From NCBI GenBank assembly GCA_007050885.1, contig SMYQ01000021.1, positions 1-16,999 on the forward strand: 16,999 bases of DNA, given 5' to 3'. A program made the position numbers and the translations under genes. This document shows, piece after piece, positions 1 through 6,779 of the stretch (the stretch's first letter is position 1; each line of letters starts with the position of its first letter). The notes under the pieces were generated by a model. The model was given only the letters and a program-made list of their open reading frames with translations. It was not told the DNA's origin and did not search any database. Source of the DNA: Candidatus Bathyarchaeota archaeon (GTDB lineage: Archaea; Thermoproteota; Bathyarchaeia; 40CM-2-53-6; RBG-13-38-9).

Positions 1-2
1 AA

Positions 3-575
3 ATGATCAAAATATTAGGTATTGTAGGAAGTCCTAGAGTAGGTGGAAATACTGAATATATTGTAGCGAAAACTTTGAAAACTATGGAAAAATATGGTGT
101 TGAAACAGAGCTAGTAAGATTATCAGAGAAAGAGATCAAACCATGTGATGCATGTTTATCGTGTAGAACAAAAGGAGATTGTTGGATAGAAGACGATCTC
201 AACTCGATCTTCAACAAGATGATAAATGCCGATGGTATAATTTTATCCTCGCCAGTATACTTTGGATCCGCGACGCCCCAAATCAAAGCCCTTATCGATA
301 GGGCTGGATATTTATCGATTGCAAAAGGTAGAGTTTTCGAAAACAAGGTTGGAGGAGCCATCGTTGTCGCAAGGAGAGCAGGACATAATTTTACCCTTGC
401 TCAATTGCTATTCTTCTTCCTACATCAGGGGATGATTGTTCCAGGATCAACATACTGGAATATAGCATTCGGAAGAGAAAAAAATGAAGTAATTAATGAT
501 GATGAAGGTCTTCAGACGGCAAAAAATTTTGCAGAGAAAATGATCTGGCTCATCAGAAAGATAAAACCAGAATAG
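3..575 (+). CDS. Iron-sulfur flavoprotein, NADPH-dependent FMN reductase-like (flavodoxin fold)
   Basis: This 190-residue protein should bind FMN and probably a [4Fe-4S] cluster and carry out cytosolic electron transfer or flavin-dependent reduction. The N-terminus (ILGIVGSPRVGGNTE, residues 4-18) is the phosphate-binding loop of the flavodoxin/NADPH-dependent FMN reductase fold. Cysteines 48, 51, 54 and 60 form the compact CX2CX2CX5C motif of the archaeal Isf family. The later SSPVYFGSATPQIKALIDR stretch is the second conserved flavin-site segment of that family. The length is normal for Isf-like proteins. The ATG lies two bases into the window, but the glycine-rich loop comes directly after it, so the gene looks complete; its upstream signals are outside the window. 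It converges on the minus-strand membrane protein gene ending at 609. The physiological electron donor and acceptor cannot be deduced here. Confidence 0.9.
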   Translation: MIKILGIVGSPRVGGNTEYIVAKTLKTMEKYGVETELVRLSEKEIKPCDACLSCRTKGDCWIEDDLNSIFNKMINADGIILSSPVYFGSATPQIKALIDRAGYLSIAKGRVFENKVGGAIVVARRAGHNFTLAQLLFFFLHQGMIVPGSTYWNIAFGREKNEVINDDEGLQTAKNFAEKMIWLIRKIKPE

Positions 576-608
576 ATTAGTATGTAAATGAATGTTTTAT
601 CTCTGCAA

Positions 609-1391
609 TCAATAATAGGGCGGTCGTGGGTAATTATTAGATCTCAAAGAGTTCCATCGAATTGGTATCAATATGATTACTATGACTGCAAGTGCAACTC
701 CGACAATTCCCCCATACCAGAGCACAGGGAAGAAGGGCGTTATCGCAAATCCTGCTAATAGTATCGCTGCTAGGACTATACTCATAATTCCTCCCGATCT
801 TTTATTCTTCCAAAGTAGGTAGAATGCTGGTATGGTCAAGACCCCGAGTCCAAGATAAATTGCACCTAATCCACCAAGAACCCACTGGTTGATTAGTGAA
901 ATATCTCCGATAATAGGTATTCCAGCAAACGAAGCCGGGAATGCACTTGCTACAATTAGTGTAATACCGCCTCCAATGCCAACTATTCCTAAGATGAGTA
1001 ATATGATGGCGGCTGCCGTTATTACACCAGCTCGACCGAAAAATCCGTATGGTGAATATGGCGGTCTTGGAGGACCATATTGTCCTGGATATGGCGGTGC
1101 TGAGGGACCATATTGTCCTGGATATGGCGGTGCTGAGGGACCATATTGCCCTGAATAAGTTGGTGCTGGAGGACGGACTTGCCTTCTAAAATATTCCGGA
1201 TTATAATATTGAGATTGCTGAGCATACGATTGAGAATATTGTGGCTGGTAGTATTGTGATTGGGAATATTGTGGATATTGGGATTGATAACCATAGCCAG
1301 AGCCTGGATATGCTCCTTGGGATCCATATCCGTAGCTTGAAGGATAGCCACCATATCCTTGTTGGCCATAATTATATTGATTAGAGTAGAT
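609..1391 (-). CDS. Membrane protein with Gly/Tyr/Gln/Pro-rich N-terminal domain; non-canonical start
   Basis: Reading on the minus strand from a TAA at 1427-1425, the frame stays open to a TGA at 611-609. Residues about 1-118 are low complexity, rich in Gly, Tyr, Gln, Ser and Pro, and include a tandem PSAPPYPGQYG repeat (33-bp DNA units). They are followed by four hydrophobic segments at roughly residues 123-145, 168-192, 202-222 and 226-248, then a short basic and proline-rich tail. No ATG, GTG or TTG lies in frame before a TTG at 839, which would leave only the last 76 residues. A strong ribosome binding site (GGGGGATC, 1404-1397) sits 5 nt before an ATC codon at 1391-1389, so I place the start there, giving 260 residues. 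Such YGQ-rich-head, multi-helix-tail proteins are common in archaea but uncharacterised. The reading frame is well supported; the start is an inference and the function is unknown. Confidence 0.72.
   Translation of the reverse strand: MYSNQYNYGQQGYGGYPSSYGYGSQGAYPGSGYGYQSQYPQYSQSQYYQPQYSQSYAQQSQYYNPEYFRRQVRPPAPTYSGQYGPSAPPYPGQYGPSAPPYPGQYGPPRPPYSPYGFFGRAGVITAAAIILLILGIVGIGGGITLIVASAFPASFAGIPIIGDISLINQWVLGGLGAIYLGLGVLTIPAFYLLWKNKRSGGIMSIVLAAILLAGFAITPFFPVLWYGGIVGVALAVIVIILIPIRWNSLRSNNYPRPPYY
1072..1151. repeat. 33-bp tandem repeat inside the low-complexity coding region
   Basis: Two adjacent 33-bp units (1072-1104 and 1105-1137) are identical apart from the last base or two, and a partial third unit begins at 1138. 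On the minus strand they encode repeated PSAPPYPGQYG. The unit is an exact multiple of three, so expansion or contraction keeps the reading frame. Confidence 0.85.
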
Positions 1392-1396
1392 TCTTT

Positions 1397-1404
1397 GATC
1401 CCCC
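1397..1404 (-). promoter_or_regulatory. Shine-Dalgarno sequence before the ATC codon of the 609-1391 gene
   Basis: The minus-strand GGGGGATC resembles the archaeal GGTGATC-type site complementary to the 3' end of 16S rRNA. It lies 5 nt before the ATC at 1391. It decides the start of a gene that otherwise lacks one. Confidence 0.55.
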
Positions 1405-1454
1405 GTACTGAAACTATTATTACTTTAGTCTTTTAATGATATCTCAAGTAAACT

Positions 1455-1464
1455 GTATTTAAAT
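1455..1464 (-). promoter_or_regulatory. Candidate TATA box for the 609-1391 gene
   Basis: The minus strand reads ATTTAAATAC here. At the usual archaeal spacing, transcription would start near 1432, leaving about 40 nt before the proposed start, which is room for the ribosome binding site at 1404-1397. Confidence 0.45.
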
Positions 1465-1518
1465 CATCTAGTACAGGACACTCATTTATTTAGTAAGTTG
1501 TATTATACTGATTAATTG

Positions 1519-1566
1519 TACCTGTATAAATCAAAAATTCTGAAATGATTTGATATTTTACAGGTA
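1519..1566. repeat. Inverted repeat TACCTGTA ... TACAGGTA
   Basis: TACCTGTA at 1519-1526 is the exact reverse complement of TACAGGTA at 1559-1566. An inner pair, AAATCA (1528-1533) and TGATTT (1546-1551), is also complementary, so the stretch could form an interrupted hairpin. Each 8-mer is itself partly palindromic (TAC-N2-GTA), so a pair of protein-binding sites is equally possible. Confidence 0.5.
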
Positions 1567-1681
1567 TAGTAGAATAACGCTGAAATTATTTCAATTTATG
1601 CTTGTTAAATATCATCTCTGTAAAAAATCATGCAATGTTTCTATTTTCGATTGATTAATATGAAAATAAAATTGATAAAAC

Positions 1682-2008
1682 GTGAGCATATTGGTAACAT
1701 GTAATGGATGTAATACCGAAATATCTGAAACCGCAAAATACTGTCCAAACTGCGGTAAAAACACCGCTAAAACAATTGTAGAAGAATTTGATGTCAAGTC
1801 AGAAGAACTAATTCAGAAGACCAAAAAAATCCTTCATGAAGGGAATGTCACTAAATTAATTGTCGAGAATGAGGAGGGAAAAACGCTTCTTGAAATACCG
1901 GCAACAGTCGGCATTGTTGGTGTATTCATTGCGCCTTGGCTTGCTGCATTAGGGGCAATTGCCGCAGTAGCGACCAAATGCAAAATAAAAGTTGAAAGAA
2001 AGGTCTAA
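1682..2008 (+). CDS. Zinc-ribbon protein with DUF4342 domain
   Basis: This 108-residue protein has two parts. Residues 1-26 form a zinc ribbon with cysteine pairs at 7/10 and 21/24 (CNGC and CPNC). Residues about 34-108 match the DUF4342 pattern: an EEF-V--EEL-QK-K-ILHEGNVTKLIV--EEGKTLLEIP type start, then a Gly/Ala-rich hydrophobic segment (TVGIVGVFIAPWLAALGAIAAVAT), then a short basic strand. DUF4342 has no assigned function to my knowledge. The hydrophobic stretch may be one membrane segment or a buried core. The start is GTG at 1682; no better start precedes the first Cys pair, and the ribosome binding site is weak. It stands alone, divergent from the membrane protein gene on its left. 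Confidence 0.85.
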   Translation: MSILVTCNGCNTEISETAKYCPNCGKNTAKTIVEEFDVKSEELIQKTKKILHEGNVTKLIVENEEGKTLLEIPATVGIVGVFIAPWLAALGAIAAVATKCKIKVERKV

Positions 2009-2080
2009 ACGATTTCTCTACATGAATCTAAATATGTTTAAATCATCAGAAGATTTTTTTCATAGCTTGCGTTTTTTACT

Positions 2081-3337
2081 CTAAAACATCGAATCAATTT
2101 CTTCACCAATTCTCATTTGATGCTGCCATGAACCATTCGCTTTTCCCGTTGCGGTTAGTTTTTGGATATAATTCACGTCATCGCTGGTAATTCTTCCTGG
2201 AGGGAATCTTTGAAATGGTGTTCCTGGTAGCGGAATAAAAACATGAGAATGAATTATTCCTCCTTTATCAATCACAAATTTCATTAATTCCCTTGTTTTC
2301 GATCTGTCTTCATCATTCTCTGATGGAAGACCAAAAATAATATCAACATATGGAATTATTCCGAATTTTTTTACAATTTCAATGCAATTCATACTCTCTT
2401 CCACAGTGTGTTCTCTATGAATGAATTTCAATATTCGATTACTTCCTGATTGAGCGCCTATCGACAGAGTTCTATTGGTGCAGTATTCGATAACCAATGA
2501 AACAAGGTCATCTGTTACAAATTCGGGTCGTACTTCAGATGGAAAAGTCCCAAAAAATATTTTTTCCATGTTCGGGATTTTTCTTATTGATCTCAGTAGA
2601 TCTTCTATTGCTGTTTCATTAGCTTTTCTACCATCAAATGAACCATATGCAAAGGCATTCGAAGAAATGAACCATGTATTCTTCTTTCCTATCTTGGATG
2701 CATATTTCAAGTGTCGACAGATGTTAGAAATGCTTCTATGACGCATTGAACCACCATGAATTCTAGGTGTCTGACAAAAATTGCAGACGAAAGGGCATCC
2801 GCGAGATATTTCAATTGGGGAAAATAGACGATGCACAGGTGCAAAAGCTGGAAAATCGTTAAGGTTAATCCAGTCATTGGATTTTTTTATGAATGATTGA
2901 TGATTTTTCTGATAGGCTAAACCTTTCAAATCTTCTATAGAATCATTATTCTTTATTTTGGAAATTATATTCCTTAGTGTTTTTTCTCCTTCACCAATTA
3001 CGATTATATCAAAACCCATCTTCAGAGTTCCTAAAGGATCACCTGTTGGATGTGGTCCGCCAGCTATTAGAATGAGTTTTTTACGGATAGAGTTATGCAG
3101 GGAACCAAGACTGTCTATTTCATTTCTAATATGTTTGAGATCAGGAGTCATAAACGAAATACAAATTATTATCTTATCAAATTTTTTAGAGATCCGCTCG
3201 ATTGATTTCTTTAGACTACCACTAACAATTATAATATCGATATCTATTAGTTCAGGATCGATTTCAATTGCCCCTATTAAAGCGCTCAGACTATAGTTTC
3301 TCGACTTAGCCCAGGGGAATGTAAGAGCGATGCTCAT
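2081..3337 (-). CDS. B12-binding-like / radical SAM protein, MJ_1487 family (TIGR04013-like)
   Basis: The protein has an N-terminal cobalamin-binding-like Rossmann domain (about residues 1-150, with the segment AGGPHPTGDP near 92-101) followed by a radical SAM core. The cluster-binding motif is CPFVCNFC, with Cys181, Cys185 and Cys188, preceded by the typical EISRG. Radical SAM enzymes cleave S-adenosylmethionine at a [4Fe-4S] cluster to make a 5'-deoxyadenosyl radical; the substrate of this family is unknown to me. The N-terminal domain lacks an obvious DXHXXG cobalamin signature, so B12 binding is uncertain. I chose the ATG at 3337 because the conserved strand MSIALTFPW starts there and a GGAG lies just upstream, though only 3 nt away. 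ATG at 3349 and TTG at 3355 are in-frame alternatives. The protein is about 418 residues from this start. The gene lies downstream of tRNA-Thr on the same strand. Confidence 0.85.
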   Translation of the reverse strand: MSIALTFPWAKSRNYSLSALIGAIEIDPELIDIDIIIVSGSLKKSIERISKKFDKIIICISFMTPDLKHIRNEIDSLGSLHNSIRKKLILIAGGPHPTGDPLGTLKMGFDIIVIGEGEKTLRNIISKIKNNDSIEDLKGLAYQKNHQSFIKKSNDWINLNDFPAFAPVHRLFSPIEISRGCPFVCNFCQTPRIHGGSMRHRSISNICRHLKYASKIGKKNTWFISSNAFAYGSFDGRKANETAIEDLLRSIRKIPNMEKIFFGTFPSEVRPEFVTDDLVSLVIEYCTNRTLSIGAQSGSNRILKFIHREHTVEESMNCIEIVKKFGIIPYVDIIFGLPSENDEDRSKTRELMKFVIDKGGIIHSHVFIPLPGTPFQRFPPGRITSDDVNYIQKLTATGKANGSWQHQMRIGEEIDSMF

Positions 3338-3438
3338 GTTCTCCAACATTCGCAATTGATTTCTCTTGGATAAGCATTACTAAGTCATTTGTCAAACTTG
3401 ACAGAATTATTCATAAAAAAGAAATCTAACTTGAATCA

Positions 3439-3540
3439 TGGAGCCCCGGCTGGGCTTTGATCCCAGGACTTACGGCTTACGAAGCCGTCGCTCTACCGAG
3501 CTGAGCTTTCCCGCCTTGAACATCCTTTAGGAACCGGGGC
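3439..3540 (-). tRNA. tRNA-Thr(CGU) with one non-canonical intron at 8/9
   Basis: On the minus strand, the acceptor strands GCCCCGG (3540-3534) and CCGGGGC (3449-3443) pair perfectly. Discriminator U73 is followed by an encoded CCA. The D stem is GCTC/GAGC. The anticodon stem ACGGC/GCCGT encloses the loop TTCGTAA, giving anticodon CGT (Thr, codon ACG). The T stem is CTGGG/CCCAG. The T loop reads ATCAAAG, which departs from the usual TTC start. Between U8 and A9 lie 25 extra bases (3532-3508) that break the cloverleaf. They fit a full BHB: outer helix GC/GC, 3' bulge AA|A, central helix CCCG/CGGG, 5' bulge GU|U and intron helix CCU/AGG. Removing them gives a normal 74-nt tRNA. U73 is typical of archaeal tRNA-Thr. 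Confidence 0.9.
3508..3532 (-). other. tRNA-Thr intron (25 nt, position 8/9)
   Basis: Splice sites are placed by the rule that the endonuclease cuts after the second base of each 3-nt bulge: GU|U on the 5' side and AA|A on the 3' side. Central helix CCCG (tRNA positions 3-6) pairs with CGGG at the intron 3' end. The spliced product restores U8-A9 and the D stem. Confidence 0.85.
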
Positions 3541-3556
3541 AGAAAAGTGCCGGGGC
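3534..3556 (-). repeat. Direct repeat of the tRNA-Thr 5' acceptor heptamer in its leader
   Basis: GCCCCGG occurs at 3556-3550 and again at 3540-3534 on the minus strand, 16 nt apart. The second copy is the tRNA acceptor strand; the first lies in the leader and could pair with the same 3' strand CCGGGGC. Confidence 0.7.
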
Positions 3557-3611
3557 TTACCGATCTCTTAATAGTCATGCTCATAAGCATTTTTTAGAGT
3601 AAAAGTTTCAG

Positions 3612-3624
3612 AGATATTATATCT
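3612..3624 (+). promoter_or_regulatory. TATA box of thiL within a perfect palindrome
   Basis: AGATATTATATCT is a 13-bp perfect palindrome holding an archaeal TATA element. Typical spacing puts the transcription start near 3645, a few bases before the ATG at 3651, so the mRNA is probably nearly leaderless. The palindrome could also be a repressor site. Confidence 0.55.
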
Positions 3625-3650
3625 AATGTCTTAATGGTCAGCGATTAACT

Positions 3651-4637
3651 ATGTTAAAGAAAAATAAGCTGACTGAGAGAAAAATCATCGACATTATAGT
3701 TAATCTTCAAGATAAGATGAAGAATAATCCATTGCCTTTTGGAGACGATGTTGCTGCAATTCGTATTGGAAAAGGCCAATTAGCCGTTATGAAATGTGAT
3801 ATGCTTGTTGCGAAGACAGATATTCCAAAAGGCATGAATCTTTGGCAGACATCTAGAAAGGCAGTAATCTCCGTCATAAGTGATCTTGCTGCCAAAGGTG
3901 TCCAACCTATGGGCATATTGATTTCTTTAGGAATGCCTAGAAAGATAAGTGAAAATTATGTAAGACAAATTGGTAGAGGGATGAATGCGGCAGCTAGAGA
4001 ATACGGTACACATGTAATAGGTGGAGACACAAACGAATCTACTGATTTAACCATTGATGTATCTGCTTTTGGCATCTGCAAAGAGAGGGAGCTCATTAGG
4101 CGTGACACTGCAAAAGTGGGCGATATAGTAATGGTTACCGGAGCTTTTGGATTGCCGGCACTTGGTTTGAAGATAATTAAGAAGAAAATGGAAATCTCTA
4201 AAAAATTAAAAGAGAAGGCCATTAAGGCTGTATTCATGCCGAAGGCAAGACTATCTGAAGGATTAACTTTAGCAAAAAACCATCTCATAAATTCATCAAT
4301 AGATTCAAGTGATGGTCTTGCTTGGAGTCTATACGAGCTTTCAAAATCAAGTAACATAGGTTTTCAAATAAATAGGATTCCAATACATCGAGAAGTAAGA
4401 GAATTTGCGATAAAGAATGATCTCGATCTGATTGATCTTGCGTTTTATGGTGGGGAGGAATATGAATTAGTCATTACTCAGAAACCCACCCTATACAAAA
4501 AAACAAAGAAAAAGATTCGTACATTAATACCAATAGGACATGTAACAGAAAATTCTGGAAAAATTATTCTAAAATTGAAAAATAAATACCGTGATCTTGA
4601 GCCACGTGGCTTCGAACATCATAGTAACAATGTTTGA
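3651..4637 (+). CDS. thiL: Thiamine-monophosphate kinase
   Basis: ThiL phosphorylates thiamine monophosphate with ATP to make thiamine diphosphate, the last step of cofactor synthesis, in the cytosol. The 328-residue length fits the family. The N-terminal PurM-like half carries the metal- and nucleotide-binding motif PFGDDVA (Asp32, Asp33), then KCDMLVAKTD, the SDLAAKGVQPMGILISLG segment and the GGDTNES motif. The C-terminal half has SSDGLAWSLYELS and FYGGEEYELV, both typical of ThiL/PurM-fold kinases. The ATG at 3651 gives the usual N-terminus (an E-R-KIIDII helix). A TATA box about 30 nt upstream suggests its own promoter. The transporter genes that follow start 200 bp later behind another TATA box, so they are probably a separate unit. 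No other thiamine genes are present. Confidence 0.95.
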   Translation: MLKKNKLTERKIIDIIVNLQDKMKNNPLPFGDDVAAIRIGKGQLAVMKCDMLVAKTDIPKGMNLWQTSRKAVISVISDLAAKGVQPMGILISLGMPRKISENYVRQIGRGMNAAAREYGTHVIGGDTNESTDLTIDVSAFGICKERELIRRDTAKVGDIVMVTGAFGLPALGLKIIKKKMEISKKLKEKAIKAVFMPKARLSEGLTLAKNHLINSSIDSSDGLAWSLYELSKSSNIGFQINRIPIHREVREFAIKNDLDLIDLAFYGGEEYELVITQKPTLYKKTKKKIRTLIPIGHVTENSGKIILKLKNKYRDLEPRGFEHHSNNV

Positions 4638-4684
4638 TTAGACTCCAAGGAAGATGTTAGTATATCACGCACTACACTAATGTA

Positions 4685-4706
4685 AAGTAAGTATGCTAGC
4701 TTACTT
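4685..4706. terminator. Inverted repeat after thiL (possible terminator or operator)
   Basis: AAGTAAG (4685-4691) and CTTACTT (4700-4706) are perfect 7-bp arms around an 8-nt loop, between thiL and the permease promoter. No T-tract follows, so either an RNA 3'-end hairpin or a DNA-binding site upstream of the next promoter is possible. Confidence 0.35.
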
Positions 4707-4723
4707 CGGCGTCTAAGATAAGC

Positions 4724-4733
4724 ATTATATATT
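4724..4733 (+). promoter_or_regulatory. TATA box for the ABC importer operon
   Basis: ATTATATATT matches the archaeal TATA consensus. Transcription would start near 4755, leaving about 80 nt of leader before the ATG at 4838. An imperfect dyad, GAGACTAGACTC (4738-4749), lies just downstream and could be an operator. Confidence 0.55.
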
Positions 4734-4822
4734 CTTTGAGACTAGACTCTGGCATGCACTATTAGTAGTCAAATTTGTTGAATTAATCTATCAGCTGAGG
4801 GCAAGATGTTCGCTACAAGAAT

Positions 4823-4828
4823 GGAGGG
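4823..4828 (+). promoter_or_regulatory. Ribosome binding site of the permease gene
   Basis: GGAGGG lies 9 nt before the ATG at 4838. An in-frame TTG at 4829 directly abuts it and is therefore too close to be the start. Confidence 0.75.
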
Positions 4829-4837
4829 TTGTTATTA

Positions 4838-5647
4838 ATGGGGCTCGAGCGGGTCTCTGATAGATTAATTATAGCATTCTTAGGATTCGCATGTCTATTT
4901 TTCATATCATTCATCTCATTTCCAATTGCAGCAGTCTTCTTGCATCTAGATTTGGATATGTTGATGCCTCAATTAAGAAATCCACAGGTTCTAAGCGCTT
5001 TGACTGTAAGCATAGTAACTTCATCCTTTGCTACTCTTACTTCATTTATCTTTGGTATTCCAACTGCATATTTACTTGCAACTAGAAGATTCCATGGTAG
5101 ATCTATTGTTGATACTGTACTTGATATCCCAATAGTCCTTCCACCAGCAGTTGCGGGGGTAGCTCTATTGCTAGCTTTTGCCCCTAGAGGAATATTCGGA
5201 CCTACACTCAAAGAATTTGGAATAATCCTACCAGGTAGTGTCCTCGCTGTCGTCTTGGCTCAAATCTTTGTTGCCTCGCCCTTTCTAATACGATCAGCTA
5301 AAGCAGCATTTGAGGATGTTGACCGGAATTTAGTTAATAGCGCAAAAATTTTGAGTCCTTCAAGATTAAGAGTTTTTCTCACAATAACTCTTCCTCTCTC
5401 TTCACACGGACTTTTGGCTGGTACAATAATGACATGGGCCAGATCAATGGGGGAATTTGGTGCAACATTAATGTTTGCAGGTAATCTTCCAGGTGTAACA
5501 CAGACTATGCCGTTAGCCATTTACATGTTAATGGCTGAAGACCCTATGGCATCAAATGTCCTCTCAGCGATCCTTATAGTAGTATCATTCGGAGTCCTCG
5601 CACTCTTCAAAATACTTGGCCGAAAACGATACGGGGCAAGACTATGA
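4838..5647 (+). CDS. ABC transporter permease, molybdate/tungstate type (ModB/WtpB-like)
   Basis: This 269-residue integral membrane protein has about six hydrophobic segments. It carries ModB/NifC-type signatures: [18 protein letters not shown] and, near the C-terminus, [26 protein letters not shown]. The stretch [19 protein letters not shown] (about residues 168-186) occupies the EAA-loop position that docks on the ATPase. Together with the ATPase that follows (ATGA, 4-bp overlap), it should form an importer for molybdate or tungstate; sulfate is less likely but not excluded. The start at 4838 is set by the GGAGGG ribosome binding site. No substrate-binding protein gene lies on either side, which is unusual because archaeal wtpA/modA normally precedes the permease. 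Confidence 0.88.
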   Translation: [269 protein letters not shown]

Positions 5648-6747
5648 TAGAACTCAAAACAATAAAGAAACAATTTTCAGACAAAGAAGTTCTTAGAAAT
5701 ATAAATTTACAAGTTCAAACTAATGAGCTTCTATCAATAGTTGGACCAAGTGGCTGTGGCAAGACTACTATGTTGAACATAATATCTGGTTTGTGTTCAC
5801 CAGATGAGGGAGAAATTTACATTAACAGAATTCTTGTTGATGGAAAAAAAGGAAGAAAAAGAATCCATGTTAGTCCCTCAGATAGAGGGATAGGTTATGT
5901 ATTTCAAAATTATTCATTATTCCCTCACATGCGAGTTGATGAAAATATATCATACGGATTGAAAGCTAAACATCTGCCAAGACATGAGATTAAGAAAAAA
6001 GTCAATTCACTTCTCGACTTTATAACATTGAAAGATTGTGCCCAATGTTATCCACATGAGCTTAGTGGAGGTCAGCAGCAGCGCGTAGCTTTAGCAAGAG
6101 CTTTAGCAATTGATCCTACACTTCTGCTTCTTGATGAACCTCTGTCTGCATTAGATCCGAAAACTCGAGAGAGTCTAAGAACCGATTTTAAGAATCTTTT
6201 AGAACCTCTTGAAGTAACATCAATATATGTAACACATGATTTAGCTGAGGCATGCACCATCTCTGACAGGATAGCTGTGATGGGTGAAGGCGTAGTAGAG
6301 CAGATAGGTAACCGTGACGAGATACTAGAGAAGCCAAACTCTAAATTTGTAGCCAACTTCCTTGGACTCAACGTATATGATGGGAAAATAGTTCAAGCTG
6401 CGTCAAGTTCCGCTAAAGTCAAAATAGGTAATATAGAAATCTTGGCGCCATTGATTGGAAAAAGAGATGGAGAAAAAATTATTCTTACAATCAAACCCGA
6501 AGATATCATTTTATCAAATGAACCATTAATTAAGAATCAGAAATGGTGTGGATGTGTCTGTAACAATCTGAAAGGAAAGGTATCTAACGTTGTTCAGATG
6601 AAGTCTAGTGCAAAGGTTTTGGTGGACGTAGGCTTTCCAATTGAGTCAGAATTAACATTGAGTTCCTTCAAAGATTTGTGTATAAATAAAGGGAAAAAGG
6701 TGTATGTCCAATTCAAAGCGGACTCCTTGAATGTCTGCCAAGGATGA
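5644..6747 (+). CDS. ABC transporter ATPase, molybdate/tungstate/sulfate-type importer family
   Basis: This 367-residue ATPase powers the importer whose permease gene it overlaps by 4 bp. Its motifs are in order: Walker A GPSGCGKTT (34-42), Q-loop YVFQNYSLFPHM (Gln88), signature LSGGQQQR (140-147), Walker B LLLLDEP (160-166), D-loop SALD and switch His198 in YVTHD. After about residue 240, a C-terminal regulatory region contains a TOBE/MOP-like beta domain (roughly 300-365), as in WtpC, ModC and CysA ATPases. Such domains may sense the transported oxyanion; here that is inference. The family assignment comes mainly from the neighbouring ModB-like permease, since the ATPase alone would also fit CysA or PotA types. 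The gene converges with the CBS protein gene, 32 bp away. Confidence 0.88.
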   Translation: MIELKTIKKQFSDKEVLRNINLQVQTNELLSIVGPSGCGKTTMLNIISGLCSPDEGEIYINRILVDGKKGRKRIHVSPSDRGIGYVFQNYSLFPHMRVDENISYGLKAKHLPRHEIKKKVNSLLDFITLKDCAQCYPHELSGGQQQRVALARALAIDPTLLLLDEPLSALDPKTRESLRTDFKNLLEPLEVTSIYVTHDLAEACTISDRIAVMGEGVVEQIGNRDEILEKPNSKFVANFLGLNVYDGKIVQAASSSAKVKIGNIEILAPLIGKRDGEKIILTIKPEDIILSNEPLIKNQKWCGCVCNNLKGKVSNVVQMKSSAKVLVDVGFPIESELTLSSFKDLCINKGKKVYVQFKADSLNVCQG

Positions 6748-6779
6748 TCCATATCGATATTTTTTTAAAATTAGAAGAA

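Larger units (their letters stand above)
1392..1681. other. Divergent intergenic region with dispersed TACAGG sites
   Basis: These 290 bp separate the minus-strand membrane protein from the plus-strand zinc-ribbon gene. I see no coding potential. The region is very AT-rich and holds the TATA and ribosome binding site of the left gene, an inverted repeat (1519-1566), and a further TACAGG at 1472-1477. No convincing single promoter for the right-hand gene stands out among several AT-rich candidates, for example TGTATAAATC at 1524-1533. Confidence 0.5.

Noticed and set aside
889..1158. A plus-strand frame with a GGAEGPYCPGYG repeat
   Set aside because: It is the antisense reading of the same 33-bp repeats; the minus-strand frame is longer and has coherent hydrophobic segments.
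1022..1369. A minus-strand frame with an ATG start over the repeat region
   Set aside because: Its His/Asn/Ile-rich product is the out-of-frame reading of the Gly/Tyr/Gln-rich repeat. The other frame continues without a stop into four clear membrane helices.
3508..3540. tRNA-Thr read with GGCGGGA (just before the D arm) as its 5' acceptor strand
   Set aside because: It does not pair with the 3' strand CCGGGGC, whereas GCCCCGG 25 nt further upstream pairs perfectly and the insert has a complete BHB.
4734..4837. Riboswitch in the leader of the ABC importer operon
   Set aside because: I see no strong multi-helix structure or known aptamer core; only a weak dyad next to the promoter.
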